Notes: generated by a model not told the origin, from the sequence alone. A DNA stretch of 64,000 bases from Candidatus Peribacteria bacterium (GCA_943357285.1 CALRGJ010000007.1:1-64000); one strand, 5' to 3'; counted from the first letter of the stretch, positions 1 through 10,556 are shown. Program-made: numbers and translations.

Positions 1-477
1 GATATTCTTCCTACAAATACTACAAACCACAATTACACAAAATCCGGTAATTACACTGTCACGGTAAAAGCAGTTTCAGATTCAGGTAACGGAAGCACTA
101 TAACTACCGCTTCAACTTCTTTGCCATTTTCAATGCCAAGTGTTTCTCCTGTGAAAATAACGCAATGCTATTATGACAGTTATTCTAATTCATCCGGATC
201 TATCACTTGGACAACAACCACCAACTCTAGCTATTCTTATCAATTGAATTATACGACGGATAGTAATGTGAAAAAAACAATAACTGTTTATCCAACGACT
301 GATACTACTCATAAAGTTAGCGACAATGATTATGCACCATTTGCAAAAATGACCGATACTCATGATGCAGATATTTATAACCTCAATTACGGCGGAGATG
401 TTAAAAGTGTTTCCCTTACACCCACAGACTCAAACGGAAAGGTTTTAGATGAATCTGATGCCTGCTTACTCCAATAA
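1..477 (+). CDS. C-terminal part of a PKD-type surface protein (5' end outside window)
   Basis: The frame is open from the first base to TAA at 475-477, so the start lies outside the window and 158 residues are visible. Residues 10-25 end in GNYTVTVKAVSDSG, the closing-strand signature of a PKD/Ig-like beta sandwich (aromatic, Gly, Tyr, alternating Val/Thr). The rest is rich in Ser, Thr, Asn and Tyr with alternating hydrophobic residues, which suggests a further beta domain. There is no C-terminal membrane anchor, so any anchoring part would be upstream. PKD domains are usually extracellular adhesion or spacer modules; an exported surface protein is inferred. The gene converges with the membrane-protein gene that ends at 479, leaving one base between stop codons. 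Confidence 0.7.
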   Translation, partial: DILPTNTTNHNYTKSGNYTVTVKAVSDSGNGSTITTASTSLPFSMPSVSPVKITQCYYDSYSNSSGSITWTTTTNSSYSYQLNYTTDSNVKKTITVYPTTDTTHKVSDNDYAPFAKMTDTHDADIYNLNYGGDVKSVSLTPTDSNGKVLDESDACLLQ

Positions 478-478
478 A

Positions 479-2782
479 TTATTTATAGATAATCTCGGTT
501 TCTCCCTTTGCAAATACCCACATCATACTTGGCGTAGCCCAATAGATGGTGGTTTGAGCGCCTTTTGCCTTCCAGTCGGGGAAATAGGAGTAGTTTATCA
601 ATGTACCTCCCTGAGTATCAAATTTAACGGTCATATCTTCGACTACATTTGCCACAACCTTTTCTCTTACAATTTGGTCACGATTAAATGCCAGCAATGA
701 CCTCAACAAAATATCACTTCCAATATTCACCCCAAAATCTTTAATGAATTCCACGTCGCTGCTTTGGCCATTTTGTTTAAATTCCGCAGCCAATTCAGCA
801 TCAGGAGTTGCATTGAGCAGTATCAGCTTTTTCCCACTATTAAGCCATTCCTGATAGTGATTTTTGGACACTAAGCTGCCACTTGGCATACTGACTATGT
901 AGCCACTCATTTGCTCAATTTCTTCTTTAGGAATCATTGCCAGTTTTTTCTTTGTATGAATTACCGGCATTTCAAAAAGTGCTGGTTGCTTAAACCATTC
1001 CTTGCTGAAATCCAAAAATTCCATCCCACCATTATCAATAAACAGAAGTGGTTTATAATTAGTGGTCTCAATGAAAGGCCTAAAATCCTTCAACTCCAAG
1101 ACGCTGAAATTACCCTTATCCACCAGTTTGGCAATTAGCTTTTCATCTACAGTATCGAGAATTGTATCAGCTCCATCTTTTGTCTGTAAAATATACTGAA
1201 CATTATATAAACCTAAGCGCTTAATCATAGAATTCATATCCTGCTCACTAAAGCCTGAATCCTCAAGCAACGAAGTATTTCCCCAGTTTAATGAGCTACC
1301 AACTTTTGCTATCGTTGGCAAAACAAATTGAGTGGAAAGAGCCGACTCCGCCAGTAGACCAGGAATGACCGAAATTTTATAATTTAGAGGTAAAAATGTA
1401 GCGAAGAAATGTGGCGACCCCAACGTGAATTGCAAGCTTGGTAGGCTAGGCACCACTACACGGTTTTTGATCTGTAAACCACCTAGGTAGTCCATGACCT
1501 TCTGAGCATCGGCATTTTCCGAATATTCAGAGAAATTATATTTGTGAGTATAGTTTCTAGGATTGTCAGAAAGGTTGAATTTATCAATGTAACTTATCAT
1601 CAAGGAAATGATTACAACTCCGACCAAAAGACCCTTGAAGGAATCTTCAGCGATAGGTTTCAGCTTTCCCAATTTTTTGACAATAAAAATCATTCCGGCA
1701 GTAGCAAGGAAAATATTCAGAGCAAAAATATGAGCCGTATAACGATAATAATGAACCGGTAAGTCAAAATAAGAGACTAAATACTGACGCGGCAAAACAA
1801 CCAGAGTAAGGATAAAAGCCACTGCCCAAAAGTCATTTTTGCTCTTAATTGTAACGTAAATGCCGATCAGACTTGATATAAGAAGTAGAGCTGTTGGAAT
1901 TGAGGCAAGAGCCAAACTCATTGAGTGGTCGCCATAATAAGAAGGGAAATCAAACAGTACAAAAAGTGGATCGTTGGTTGCCCCCAATAGTCCCAATTTT
2001 TGACCTGAGCTAAAAGATAAATCACTTAAAAAAGGTATTAGCCAAAATGAGCTTAAAACAAGAGCCAGCACCCCCATTAGGAAAGCTGATTTCCAGATTT
2101 TTTTCCAATTCAAAAAAGTAAAAATAGCCAGCAACAAAAGAGTGAAAAGGAGAGTCATTGCATGGGTAATAATCAACATTGTCAAAAGCAATGTTCCCCA
2201 GATTATATTTGCTGTCCTTGGATTCCTTTTTTGTTTCTCAATAATCCCCAAAAAGAAAATCATCAAGCATATTGCAAAAAAACTTGTAAATAGGCCGACT
2301 GAAACTATCGAATCAATACCAACTCCCATATATGCCTTATCTTGAACAGCACATAAAAAGAAGGTTCCAAATATCATAGCAACGTAGCCTCCAATTTTAT
2401 CAAACCAAACTCTGGCCGTATACCATATGGAAGCCAAAAACAAGAAAGGTAATGCAAACAGAAACAGATTAAATGATAGAGCCAGCCCAATCTTGCCAGC
2501 AGTCAAAAAGTGAGGAATAGACATTAAGATATAAGGGAAAGGTCCATAGAGCTTAAACACCGGGAATCCACCAAACCACAAACTATCATATCCACCAATC
2601 TGTCCCATCTTTAAATAGTCCACCATCTTAGTGAAAAGATAGAAGTGAGGAGTAGTGTCCCATCCTGGGATTACTCTATTTGTAAGCAATGGACTTAGCA
2701 GCCAACCCAATAAAAATATACTAAATCCCCAGATCAAGAGATCAAATTTATTATCTTTGAGCCAAGCAGTTAACTTTTTCAT
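479..2782 (-). CDS. Polytopic membrane protein, PTPS-related / GT-C-like
   Basis: This 767-residue integral membrane protein starts at ATG with a basic N-terminus followed by a membrane helix (about residues 13-33). Next comes a large loop with GWDTTPHFY and YDSLWFGGFPVFKLYGP, the pattern of the '6-pyruvoyl-tetrahydropterin synthase-related' membrane family (Asp near the first loop, WFGG...P.F..YGP). About ten further hydrophobic helices cover residues 80-410. The C-terminal 350 residues are soluble and probably extracytoplasmic. Despite its name, the family resembles GT-C lipid-linked-sugar transferases; no tetrahydropterin role is implied. A job in surface glycosylation is inferred from this fold and from the surface proteins on both sides. 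The catalytic activity cannot be read from the sequence. Confidence 0.6.
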   Translation of the reverse strand: MKKLTAWLKDNKFDLLIWGFSIFLLGWLLSPLLTNRVIPGWDTTPHFYLFTKMVDYLKMGQIGGYDSLWFGGFPVFKLYGPFPYILMSIPHFLTAGKIGLALSFNLFLFALPFLFLASIWYTARVWFDKIGGYVAMIFGTFFLCAVQDKAYMGVGIDSIVSVGLFTSFFAICLMIFFLGIIEKQKRNPRTANIIWGTLLLTMLIITHAMTLLFTLLLLAIFTFLNWKKIWKSAFLMGVLALVLSSFWLIPFLSDLSFSSGQKLGLLGATNDPLFVLFDFPSYYGDHSMSLALASIPTALLLISSLIGIYVTIKSKNDFWAVAFILTLVVLPRQYLVSYFDLPVHYYRYTAHIFALNIFLATAGMIFIVKKLGKLKPIAEDSFKGLLVGVVIISLMISYIDKFNLSDNPRNYTHKYNFSEYSENADAQKVMDYLGGLQIKNRVVVPSLPSLQFTLGSPHFFATFLPLNYKISVIPGLLAESALSTQFVLPTIAKVGSSLNWGNTSLLEDSGFSEQDMNSMIKRLGLYNVQYILQTKDGADTILDTVDEKLIAKLVDKGNFSVLELKDFRPFIETTNYKPLLFIDNGGMEFLDFSKEWFKQPALFEMPVIHTKKKLAMIPKEEIEQMSGYIVSMPSGSLVSKNHYQEWLNSGKKLILLNATPDAELAAEFKQNGQSSDVEFIKDFGVNIGSDILLRSLLAFNRDQIVREKVVANVVEDMTVKFDTQGGTLINYSYFPDWKAKGAQTTIYWATPSMMWVFAKGETEIIYK

Positions 2783-2882
2783 AGGTGAGTGTGTCCAATT
2801 CTATCCTCAAATCATTTCTAAATCCACCTTTATACAATTGATTTTTGAAGCCAAAAATGGTATAATTATTAGATTTAAAAAT

Positions 2883-3713
2883 ATGAAAAAAACACAAACA
2901 AAATTAGTGGCCTTTATATTCACCTTGATTGCCTTGGGAGTTTTGAGCTCAAGTACCTTTGTATATGCTGAGCCTCCTAGTATAAACATCGTTATTCCTG
3001 GTGATAACCCTACTCCTCCATGTACAGAGGGAGCACTTTCCAGTAATAACACTTTACTCTGTCAAAACGGAGTCAATGTACTGTGTAATTCAAGCAAAGA
3101 AGGTACCAAGAGTATTGATGGTACTTTACAGTGTAAAACCAATAAGTGGCAGGCAGTATCTGTAAATTCTGATGACAAAAATCCATCCACACCCACCTCT
3201 CTAATAAGCAAAGTGAGCGTAGTCCCAGCATCTTTCAATCCATCTATAGACAGTACTAAAATTAGCTACACTACTAGTCTTAAGTCGATTATTGAAGTTA
3301 AAATCACAGATAGCTTAGGAAAAACTGTAAGTACGCTAACGGACAACCAGACGCTTTCTGCCGGTTCCTATTATGTTATCTGGTACGGAACAGTAAATAA
3401 CACTCAAGGAGGGACAGTGCTTCACTCAGGTACTTACAAATACAAGATTACAGCAAAGAATATTAAGACAAATAAAATTGAAGATACTAAAGAAGGTAAT
3501 ATTAATTTAATCTTCGCGGCTCAACAATCTCCTGTTATTGATCCAGAAACAACCAATCCGGGTCCAACTGCAGAAGAACTTGCCGCTCAAGCGAAGGCAA
3601 CTCTCGCACTCCAAAACGCTAAGAAAGGTAAGACTGCGAAAGTAGGTCCGGGAATTCTTATCTATAGTATATTTCCAATAATCGGATACATAGCTTCACG
3701 CAGAAGAAAATAG
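2883..3713 (+). CDS. Exported FlgD-Ig-like domain protein with C-terminal membrane anchor
   Basis: The longest frame begins at 2655, but that part overlaps the divergent membrane-protein gene. The ATG at 2883 gives a normal signal peptide (MKKTQTKLVAF..., cleavage near YAEPP), so this start was chosen (276 residues). Residues 33-75 are Cys-containing (PPCTEG, LLCQNG, LCNSS, LQCKT), perhaps a small disulfide-bonded module. Residues about 110-200 match the FlgD Ig-like fold (PASFNPSIDSTKISYTTSL, DSLGKTVSTL, GSYYVIWYGT, HSGTYKYKI). This fold is common in secreted proteins of many bacteria. The C-terminus has a hydrophobic helix followed by RRRK, a sorting-type or stop-transfer anchor. A cell-surface protein is inferred; the ligand is unknown. 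Confidence 0.7.
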   Translation: MKKTQTKLVAFIFTLIALGVLSSSTFVYAEPPSINIVIPGDNPTPPCTEGALSSNNTLLCQNGVNVLCNSSKEGTKSIDGTLQCKTNKWQAVSVNSDDKNPSTPTSLISKVSVVPASFNPSIDSTKISYTTSLKSIIEVKITDSLGKTVSTLTDNQTLSAGSYYVIWYGTVNNTQGGTVLHSGTYKYKITAKNIKTNKIEDTKEGNINLIFAAQQSPVIDPETTNPGPTAEELAAQAKATLALQNAKKGKTAKVGPGILIYSIFPIIGYIASRRRK

Positions 3714-3811
3714 TCATAATATAGAGGACGACTTCAGTCTTTGACAATTTCCAGACCGGGGACTACACTCCAGACATAAGGGCTTTCCTTCGTTGTTTAA
3801 CAATCAAGATC

Positions 3812-4036
3812 ATGACTATGTTCGTCACTTTGATGATTTTGATATTAATAGGCTCTACGTCACTTTGCTTAATCGTAGTAGGGCGGGTTTTTGCGTACAA
3901 TAGAAAGTATAAACTTCCCGAATCCAAATACACCAAACTCTTTGGCGTCATATCAAAGGACCACGTTGTAATTGTTTACATGTTTTTTGTACTTTTAAAT
4001 CTTACGATTGGCGTTTGGTACATCTTTAAAATTTGA
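3812..4036 (+). CDS. Small two-helix membrane protein
   Basis: A 74-residue protein not recognised as a family. Hydrophobic helices lie at residues about 3-27 and 50-72, joined by a basic loop (YNRKYKLPESKYTK), so both ends probably face the same side. ATG 3812 and ATG 3818 are both possible starts. The gene lies 3 bases before the PH-domain membrane protein at 4040 and is probably co-transcribed with it. That arrangement suggests a membrane partner, but nothing in the sequence gives a function. Confidence 0.55.
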   Translation: MTMFVTLMILILIGSTSLCLIVVGRVFAYNRKYKLPESKYTKLFGVISKDHVVIVYMFFVLLNLTIGVWYIFKI

Positions 4037-4039
4037 TTT

Positions 4040-4645
4040 ATGGATGATAACAAGGATCTATACTTTAAAGGACAACAAGGAAATGAATTATTCATTTGTT
4101 TTTTTAGACATCACTGGATTTCTCTTCTGAAAGAATTTGTTTATTTTGGCATCTTCGTGGGGATAATAGTTTTAATTCTTTTGAAAACAGGTGAAATTCA
4201 AAAAATTATTCACGATAGCCGTGAACTGCGATTTCTATTCATTACAGGTTTTTTAGTTGGAACCGTTTATATTCATCGATTTTTCATGAAGCTTTTCAAT
4301 CATTATTTATCAGTCTCAATTATCACAGATCGTAGACTAATTGATCACCACAAAACACTTTTTTTTACAGACACTATGGATGCAGTGGATATGGCCCAAA
4401 TTCAGAATATTGAAAGAATAGGAGAGGGGCTCCTACCAAACCTTCTCAAATATGGAGACATAAAAATATATTTAAGTTCATCAGCAGCTTTTAGAACTTT
4501 CGATTGTGTACCCAACGACAAGTTCCATTTCAGATGCATCACCAGACAAAAGGAAGCTTTGCAACAACAATTACAAGAGCGCCAACACCTAGGTATTAAC
4601 ACGCACGATCAAGTTATAGAACAACTCCACAAAGCAAATCCCTGA
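4040..4645 (+). CDS. Bacterial PH-domain (YdbS/YdbT-like) membrane protein
   Basis: This 201-residue protein has two membrane helices (about 30-50 and 68-88). They are followed by a single bacterial PH domain with the typical core ITDRRLI, DAVDMAQIQNIERI and YGDIKIY. In the YdbS/YdbT family such domains sit on the cytoplasmic side of the membrane; their ligands are mostly unknown. The C-terminal 40 residues are Gln- and His-rich (LQQQLQERQH), probably a coiled coil or helix. The gene follows the small membrane protein at 3812 by 3 bases and precedes the ATP synthase operon, from which it is separated by a hairpin-rich spacer and a promoter-like sequence. Confidence 0.7.
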   Translation: MDDNKDLYFKGQQGNELFICFFRHHWISLLKEFVYFGIFVGIIVLILLKTGEIQKIIHDSRELRFLFITGFLVGTVYIHRFFMKLFNHYLSVSIITDRRLIDHHKTLFFTDTMDAVDMAQIQNIERIGEGLLPNLLKYGDIKIYLSSSAAFRTFDCVPNDKFHFRCITRQKEALQQQLQERQHLGINTHDQVIEQLHKANP

Positions 4646-4647
4646 GC

Positions 4648-4715
4648 GCAAAGCGCGAAGGCGCAGCAAGTGAAGCAAGTGGCTTCGCCACTGCTGAACG
4701 AAGCGAGCTTATAAA
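4648..4715. repeat. Intergenic hairpin element containing GAAGCGAG
   Basis: The spacer between the PH-protein gene and the atp operon holds a perfect stem, AGTGGC-TTC-GCCACT, at 4678-4692. It is followed by CGAAGCGAGCTTATAAAA at about 4699-4716. A very similar core (GAAGCGAGATTATAAAA) recurs before the gene at 17595, and related GCGAAGCGA strings occur at 5973-5981 and in degenerate form near 45388. There is no T-run after the stem, so it is not a classical terminator. A processed RNA hairpin or a small dispersed repeat is possible. Confidence 0.4.
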
Positions 4716-4733
4716 AAGAGCAAAATTTTAGTA

Positions 4734-4761
4734 TTGCTTTTTGGATAAATCCCGCTATTGT
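4734..4761 (+). promoter_or_regulatory. Candidate promoter of the ATP synthase operon
   Basis: TTGCTT at 4734-4739 and TATTGT at 4756-4761 are separated by 16 bases and lie about 30 bases upstream of atpE. The match to a sigma-70-type promoter is partial. There is no other good candidate between the hairpin element and the first gene. Confidence 0.4.
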
Positions 4762-4791
4762 GTTTTGAGAATTTTTTAACCAATTCACAAC

Positions 4792-5007
4792 ATGGACAAG
4801 AATCTATTCGTAGCGTTAACAATCACACTTGGAGGAGCAATGCCTGCTTTCGCAATTGGATGGTTAGCATCTAAAGCAATGGAAGCTATGGGAAGAAACC
4901 CAGAAGCAGCTAAGTCAATTCAGAGTGCTATGATCCTTGCAACAGCTTTCTGTGAAGCTATCGCTATCTACGGACTAGTAGTTGCTTTGATTATCAAGTT
5001 TGTATAG
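4792..5007 (+). CDS. atpE: ATP synthase F0 subunit c
   Basis: This 71-residue hairpin of two membrane helices forms the rotating c-ring of the F0 motor. The polar loop (RNPEA, residues 35-39) is canonical. The ion-binding carboxylate is Glu55 in FCEAIAIYGLV. Sodium-binding c subunits carry a Gln in helix 1 and a Ser/Thr next to the Glu; here those places are Ile and Ala, so proton coupling is the better reading (an alignment by eye). The gene opens the operon, whereas subunit a, normally upstream, is the last gene. No Shine-Dalgarno sequence precedes the ATG; the leader is TTCACAAC. Confidence 0.93.
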   Translation: MDKNLFVALTITLGGAMPAFAIGWLASKAMEAMGRNPEAAKSIQSAMILATAFCEAIAIYGLVVALIIKFV

Positions 5008-5036
5008 TAAGGAAAACCTAAAATTAATAATTACTC

Positions 5037-5537
5037 ATGGAAATCATATCCACATTAGGTATTGATCCTAAGTTAATCCTTGCTCAGGTAGTAAATTTTC
5101 TTATACTTTTCTTTGTTTTAAAGAAACTAGTTTACAAGCCTGTCGTGGCTCTTCTTGAAAAAAGAAGAACTATGGTAGAGCAAAGTGTTCACAATTCTAA
5201 AAAAATTGAGGAACGTCTTGCTGCACTTGAAGACGAAAGAAAGAAAATTCTTTCAGAAGCTTCTTCTAACGCTATGGCCGCTATGGAACAGGCGAAGAAG
5301 GATGCCTCAGAGGAACATCATAAAGCTATGGTTACGGCTAAGAAAGAAATTTCTGCTTTGGCAGAACGCTACCGTGGTCAGCTGAAAGATGAAAAAGATC
5401 AAATGTTTGAAGACCTTAAGGCTGATGTTGCAAATCTTATCGTAACTAGCTGCGAAAAAATTCTTCGCAAGGAGTTTGGTAAAGATGATCAAAGACGTCT
5501 TGAGACAGCTATTAAAAATGAAATCAATTCTAAATGA
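5037..5537 (+). CDS. atpF: ATP synthase F0 subunit b
   Basis: This 166-residue protein of normal length forms the peripheral stalk with the delta subunit. The N-terminal membrane helix is at about residues 14-34 (LAQVVNFLILFFVLKKLV). It is followed by YKPVVALLEKRR and a long charged coiled coil (about 45-130), then the short C-terminal helix that binds delta. Only one b gene is present, so the stalk should be a homodimer. The stop TGA overlaps the atpH start (ATGA), which implies translational coupling and also shows that TGA is a stop codon here. Confidence 0.93.
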   Translation: MEIISTLGIDPKLILAQVVNFLILFFVLKKLVYKPVVALLEKRRTMVEQSVHNSKKIEERLAALEDERKKILSEASSNAMAAMEQAKKDASEEHHKAMVTAKKEISALAERYRGQLKDEKDQMFEDLKADVANLIVTSCEKILRKEFGKDDQRRLETAIKNEINSK

Positions 5538-5938
5538 AAGTTTCTTTAAGAAAATATGCCAAAGCGCTTTGTGAATCCTTAGATAAAGAAAAGGACGCTA
5601 AAGTTGTAAATCAAAAGATCCAAAATCTTCTTAATATTTTGACTAAGCGCAAGCAAGGCAAAATGATTAGACAACTTCCTGCCGCTTTCAAAAACTTATG
5701 GTTCAAAATGCATGACCAGATGGATGTAAAAGTTGTTCTGGCTGAAGCTCCTACTAAGGAAGAAGTAAAAAATATTGAAAAGTTGCTCAGCGCTGCTTTC
5801 GATAAAGATGTCATTATCACTACTAGTGTCGATCCAGACGTTATTGGTGGTATGAAATTGGAATTCGACGATTCCATTATTGATAATACTGTATCAGCCA
5901 ACCTTGAAAAACTTAAACAACACCTAACAGAGCGCTAA
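5534..5938 (+). CDS. atpH: ATP synthase F1 subunit delta (short form)
   Basis: Delta (OSCP) joins the b stalk to the top of the alpha3beta3 hexamer. The C-terminal part is canonical: DPDVIGGMKLEF followed by IDNTVSANLEKLKQHL. The protein is only 134 residues, against about 175-180 in most bacteria. The shortfall is in the N-terminal helical domain that contacts alpha, where only MKVSLRKYAKALCESL and a reduced helix set are left. It overlaps atpF by 4 bases and is followed by a 70-base spacer with GCTC...GAGC pairing and a GCGAAGCGA string. Reduced delta subunits fit a streamlined CPR genome; function is presumably retained. Confidence 0.85.
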   Translation: MKVSLRKYAKALCESLDKEKDAKVVNQKIQNLLNILTKRKQGKMIRQLPAAFKNLWFKMHDQMDVKVVLAEAPTKEEVKNIEKLLSAAFDKDVIITTSVDPDVIGGMKLEFDDSIIDNTVSANLEKLKQHLTER

Positions 5939-6008
5939 ACGCTCAAGCGAGCCTAAGGGTGAGCCGAAATGAGCGAAGCGAAATCCCAAACTAATTAACT
6001 CCCAACAA

Positions 6009-7514
6009 ATGGAAACCAAAGATCAAATTTTAGACTCACTCAAACAACAGATTGAGAATTTCAAAACATCAGCCAAAGTAGAAAAAGTTGGCCACGTTAT
6101 TGAGGTGGGTGATGGTATTGCCCGTATTTCCGGTCTTTCCACTGTAGCATCTCAAGAGATGGTGGAGTTTAAGAATGGTGAAATTGGTGTAGCTTTAAAC
6201 CTTGAAGAAGACACTGTTGGTGCCATTATTCTTGGTAGCGATAAGGCTATTAAGGAAGGTGATGAGGTTCGTACTACAGGAAAAATCCTTTCATTGCCAG
6301 TTGGTGAGGCATTGATAGGACGTGTAGTTGATCCACTTGGTCGTCCTCAAGACGGTAAAGGTGCTATCAAGGCGAGCAAAATGTATCCAATCGAGAAAAT
6401 TGCTCCTCGTGTAATTAAAAGAAAATCAGTAAGTCAGCCAGTACAAACTGGTATTAAAGCTATCGACTCCATGATTCCAGTTGGACGTGGTCAACGTGAG
6501 CTTATTATCGGAGATCGTCAGACTGGTAAAACTGCTATCGCTATCGATACTATCATCAACCAGAAAGGTCAGGATATGATTTGTATCTACGTAGCTATCG
6601 GTCAGAAAGAATCAAAAATTGCTAAAATTGCTAATACATTAGAAGAACATGGAGCGATGGATTATACAATCATCGTTCGTACTTCTGCTTGTGACCCAGC
6701 ATCTTTGAGTTATTTGGCTCCATTCGCAGGTTGCGCTATGGGTGAATACTTCTTGGATCAAGGAAAAGATGTACTCGTTATTTACGATGATCTTTCCAAA
6801 CATGCTTGGGCATATCGTGAAATTTCTTTGCTTTTGAGACGTCCACCTGGACGTGAAGCTTATCCTGGAGATGTATTCTATCTCCACTCCCGTTTATTGG
6901 AACGCGCTTGTCGTTTGGATGAAAAATATGGTGGTGGTTCATTAACTGCTTTGCCTATCATCGAAACACAGTCAGGCGACGTATCTGCTTACATTCCTAC
7001 GAATGTAATCTCAATCACTGATGGACAGATTTACCTTGAAACAGATTTATTCTACAAAGGTATTCGTCCAGCTCTAAACGTGGGTCTTTCCGTTTCACGT
7101 GTAGGTTCTGCTGCTCAAATTAAAGCGATGAAGAAAGTAGCTGGTAAGCTCAAACTTGAGCTCGCTCAGTATCGTGAGTTGGCTGTATTTGCCCAATTCG
7201 GATCTGATCTTGATGAGGCTACAAAGAGACAATTAAACAAAGGTGATCGTCTATCAGAAATGTTGAAACAGAGACAATATTCACCAGTTCCAGTAGAAAA
7301 ACAGGTAGTAATTCTTTATGCAGGTATTAATGAATATCTCGATAAAGTACCTGTAGACCAAGTACATACTTACGAACAAAAATTATACACATACATCGAG
7401 GCTAAACATCCTGAAATTTTCAAGGATATTAGAGAAAAGAAAGAAATGACTGCTGATACGGAAGCTAAGTTGAAACACGTTCTTACAACTTTCAACGCTG
7501 AAATTAAGTTTTAA
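6009..7514 (+). CDS. atpA: ATP synthase F1 subunit alpha
   Basis: This 501-residue protein of full length is the non-catalytic nucleotide-binding subunit of the F1 hexamer. The P-loop GDRQTGKT is at residues 168-175, and the family-typical arginine-finger region [10 protein letters not shown] lies near residue 360. The N-terminal beta-barrel and C-terminal helical domains are intact. The start is ATG after the SD-less leader CCCAACAA. Downstream spacing to atpG is 22 bases. Nothing unusual is visible in the sequence itself. Confidence 0.97.
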   Translation: METKDQILDSLKQQIENFKTSAKVEKVGHVIEVGDGIARISGLSTVASQEMVEFKNGEIGVALNLEEDTVGAIILGSDKAIKEGDEVRTTGKILSLPVGEALIGRVVDPLGRPQDGKGAIKASKMYPIEKIAPRVIKRKSVSQPVQTGIKAIDSMIPVGRGQRELIIGDRQTGKTAIAIDTIINQKGQDMICIYVAIGQKESKIAKIANTLEEHGAMDYTIIVRTSACDPASLSYLAPFAGCAMGEYFLDQGKDVLVIYDDLSKHAWAYREISLLLRRPPGREAYPGDVFYLHSRLLERACRLDEKYGGGSLTALPIIETQSGDVSAYIPTNVISITDGQIYLETDLFYKGIRPALNVGLSVSRVGSAAQIKAMKKVAGKLKLELAQYRELAVFAQFGSDLDEATKRQLNKGDRLSEMLKQRQYSPVPVEKQVVILYAGINEYLDKVPVDQVHTYEQKLYTYIEAKHPEIFKDIREKKEMTADTEAKLKHVLTTFNAEIKF

Positions 7515-7536
7515 TAGCCCTTAGGCTCCACAACAC

Positions 7537-8451
7537 ATGGCAAATTCCGTCAAAGACATTAAGCGCAAAATTAAATCTATTCGTTCCACTCGTCAGATCA
7601 CTAAGGCGATGGAATTAGTAGCTACTTCAAAAATGAAGAAAGCTGTAGAAGGTGCGGTAAATCTTCGCTCATATGGCTATCTCGCAATGAATATTTTGCT
7701 AAAACTTTCAAAAAAACATCAACATCTTCATGCTTATCTTCAGCCACGCGAAGTGAAGAATGTTCTAGTGGTTTTGTTTACAACTGATAAAGGACTTTGT
7801 GGTGGTTTGAACACAAATCTTTTCAAAAAACTTACTCAAACTGTTAGCAAGGTTCAGCAAGAAAACCCTACTGCTAAGTTGCACTTTGTGGCTTCCGGTA
7901 GAAAGGGTGCTGAGTTTATGCATCGCTCTGGCAAAGAAGTTAAGATGGCTTTCCCAGCATATTCAAATCATCCGAAATTTTCAGATATTTTCCCTATGAG
8001 TAAAGTAGCTCTAAAAGGTTTTGAAAAAGGTGATTACGATAAGGTTATCGTGATTTACCCTGACTTTGTTTCTACATTAACTCAAAAACCTGTTACTAAA
8101 ACTTTACTCCCATTCTCTCCTGATGTTTTCTCTGAAATGATGCAGGAATTGGGATCTAAATTTACAAAGATTGCTGCACCATCTGAAAAGGACGCAGATT
8201 ACAAACTCGAACCATCCCCTGAATATATCGTTACTAATATCGTTCCTCAATTAGTTGAGGTTCAGTTATTCCAAGCTGTTTTGGAAAGCACTGCTTCTGA
8301 GCATTCTGCTCGTATGGTAGCCATGCAAAATGCTACTAAAGCTGCGAATGATCTATTGGGTGATCTCGTTCTCACTTATAACCAAGCTCGTCAGGCTAGT
8401 ATTACTGCGGAAATCGCAGAAATCGCGGCAAGTACGGCTGTTCTTTCTTAA
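7537..8451 (+). CDS. atpG: ATP synthase F1 subunit gamma
   Basis: This 304-residue protein is slightly longer than usual and forms the central rotating shaft. The N-terminal helix IKRKIKSIRSTRQITKAMEL and the C-terminal helix RMVAMQNATKAANDLL are canonical; together they make the antiparallel coiled coil inside the hexamer. The middle Rossmann-like domain (LFTTDKGLCGGLN) is conserved. It sits between atpA and atpD in the normal order. The leader is CTCCACAACAC with no Shine-Dalgarno sequence. Confidence 0.95.
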   Translation: MANSVKDIKRKIKSIRSTRQITKAMELVATSKMKKAVEGAVNLRSYGYLAMNILLKLSKKHQHLHAYLQPREVKNVLVVLFTTDKGLCGGLNTNLFKKLTQTVSKVQQENPTAKLHFVASGRKGAEFMHRSGKEVKMAFPAYSNHPKFSDIFPMSKVALKGFEKGDYDKVIVIYPDFVSTLTQKPVTKTLLPFSPDVFSEMMQELGSKFTKIAAPSEKDADYKLEPSPEYIVTNIVPQLVEVQLFQAVLESTASEHSARMVAMQNATKAANDLLGDLVLTYNQARQASITAEIAEIAASTAVLS

Positions 8452-8463
8452 TAATTTATTTAA

Positions 8464-9840
<1,377 letters not shown>

Positions 9841-9853
9841 TCAAGAAAATCCA

Positions 9854-10300
9854 ATGGCAGCTAAACAAATCCAATTCAAAATAGTCACTCCAGAAAAGAT
9901 ACTTTACGATGCTATGGTTGAAGGTGTTTCTTTCCCCACAGTTGAAGGAGAAATCACCGTTTTACCTCATCATATTCCTATCCTTTCCGCAGTAAAACCT
10001 GGAGAGTTGAAGATTAAGATAAATGGTAAAGAAGAATTTTTCCACGTAACTTCAGGAGTTTTGGAAGTAGATGGAGAATCAATTACATTGCTTACGGATG
10101 CGGCTGAACGTGCCAATGAAGTTAACGAAAAACGTGCTCAAGAAGCTGTGGAGCGCGCTCAAGCAATTATGTCTGAGAAACGTCATGATGAAGAAGGTTA
10201 CATTGAGGCTGTTGCCGAGATGGAACGCGCATTATCTCGTATCAGAATTGCAAAGAAACATCGTCACGGAGGATCAAGGGCTTCACTTAACGATGAATAA
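9854..10300 (+). CDS. atpC: ATP synthase F1 subunit epsilon
   Basis: This 148-residue protein links gamma to the c-ring and often inhibits hydrolysis. The N-terminal beta sandwich is clear (FKIVTPEKILYDAMVEGVSFPTVEG given here in two overlapping parts: TPEKILYDAMV and SFPTVEGEITVLPHH). The C-terminal two-helix domain (about residues 88-135) is present, so regulatory inhibition is possible. The stop TAA shares its last base with the ATG of the next gene (TAATG), which implies tight coupling to the AtpI-like protein. Confidence 0.92.
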   Translation: MAAKQIQFKIVTPEKILYDAMVEGVSFPTVEGEITVLPHHIPILSAVKPGELKIKINGKEEFFHVTSGVLEVDGESITLLTDAAERANEVNEKRAQEAVERAQAIMSEKRHDEEGYIEAVAEMERALSRIRIAKKHRHGGSRASLNDE

Positions 10301-10554
10301 TGAAAAAAACTGAACCTAAATCTGATAAACAATGGTCACCATACAGTCTCGCACTCAACATAGGTTACATGATAGTCACACCAATTCTGGTATTTGGAAT
10401 TGGAGGAGTGCTCTTGGACAGGTATTTAAGCGTTTTTCCAATCTTCACGTTCATAGGGTTCTTTCTCGCAATGACCTCAGGACTAGTGATCGTCTACAAG
10501 AAAAGTAAAGACATGATAGAAGGCATTAATTCCCAAACTACACCTAAAAAATAA
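10300..10554 (+). CDS. AtpI/AtpZ-like ATP synthase accessory membrane protein
   Basis: This 84-residue protein has two membrane helices (about 20-42 and 50-70) and charged ends. The pattern SLALNIGYMIVTPILVFGIG and GGVLLDRYL matches the small AtpI/AtpZ ('ATPase gene 1') family. In other bacteria these proteins help assemble the c-ring or carry ions and sit first in the operon. Here the gene lies between atpC and atpB near the end. This supports the idea that an atpI-atpB pair moved together to the 3' side. No AtpI-specific catalytic residue is known. Confidence 0.7.
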   Translation: MKKTEPKSDKQWSPYSLALNIGYMIVTPILVFGIGGVLLDRYLSVFPIFTFIGFFLAMTSGLVIVYKKSKDMIEGINSQTTPKK

Positions 10555-10556
10555 TT

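Noticed and set aside
2655-2882. N-terminal extension of the FlgD-Ig protein
   Set aside because: It would overlap the divergent membrane-protein gene and hide an obvious signal peptide that begins at 2883.
4792-5007. Sodium-type c subunit
   Set aside because: The Gln of helix 1 and the Ser/Thr next to the Glu, both needed for sodium, are replaced by Ile and Ala.
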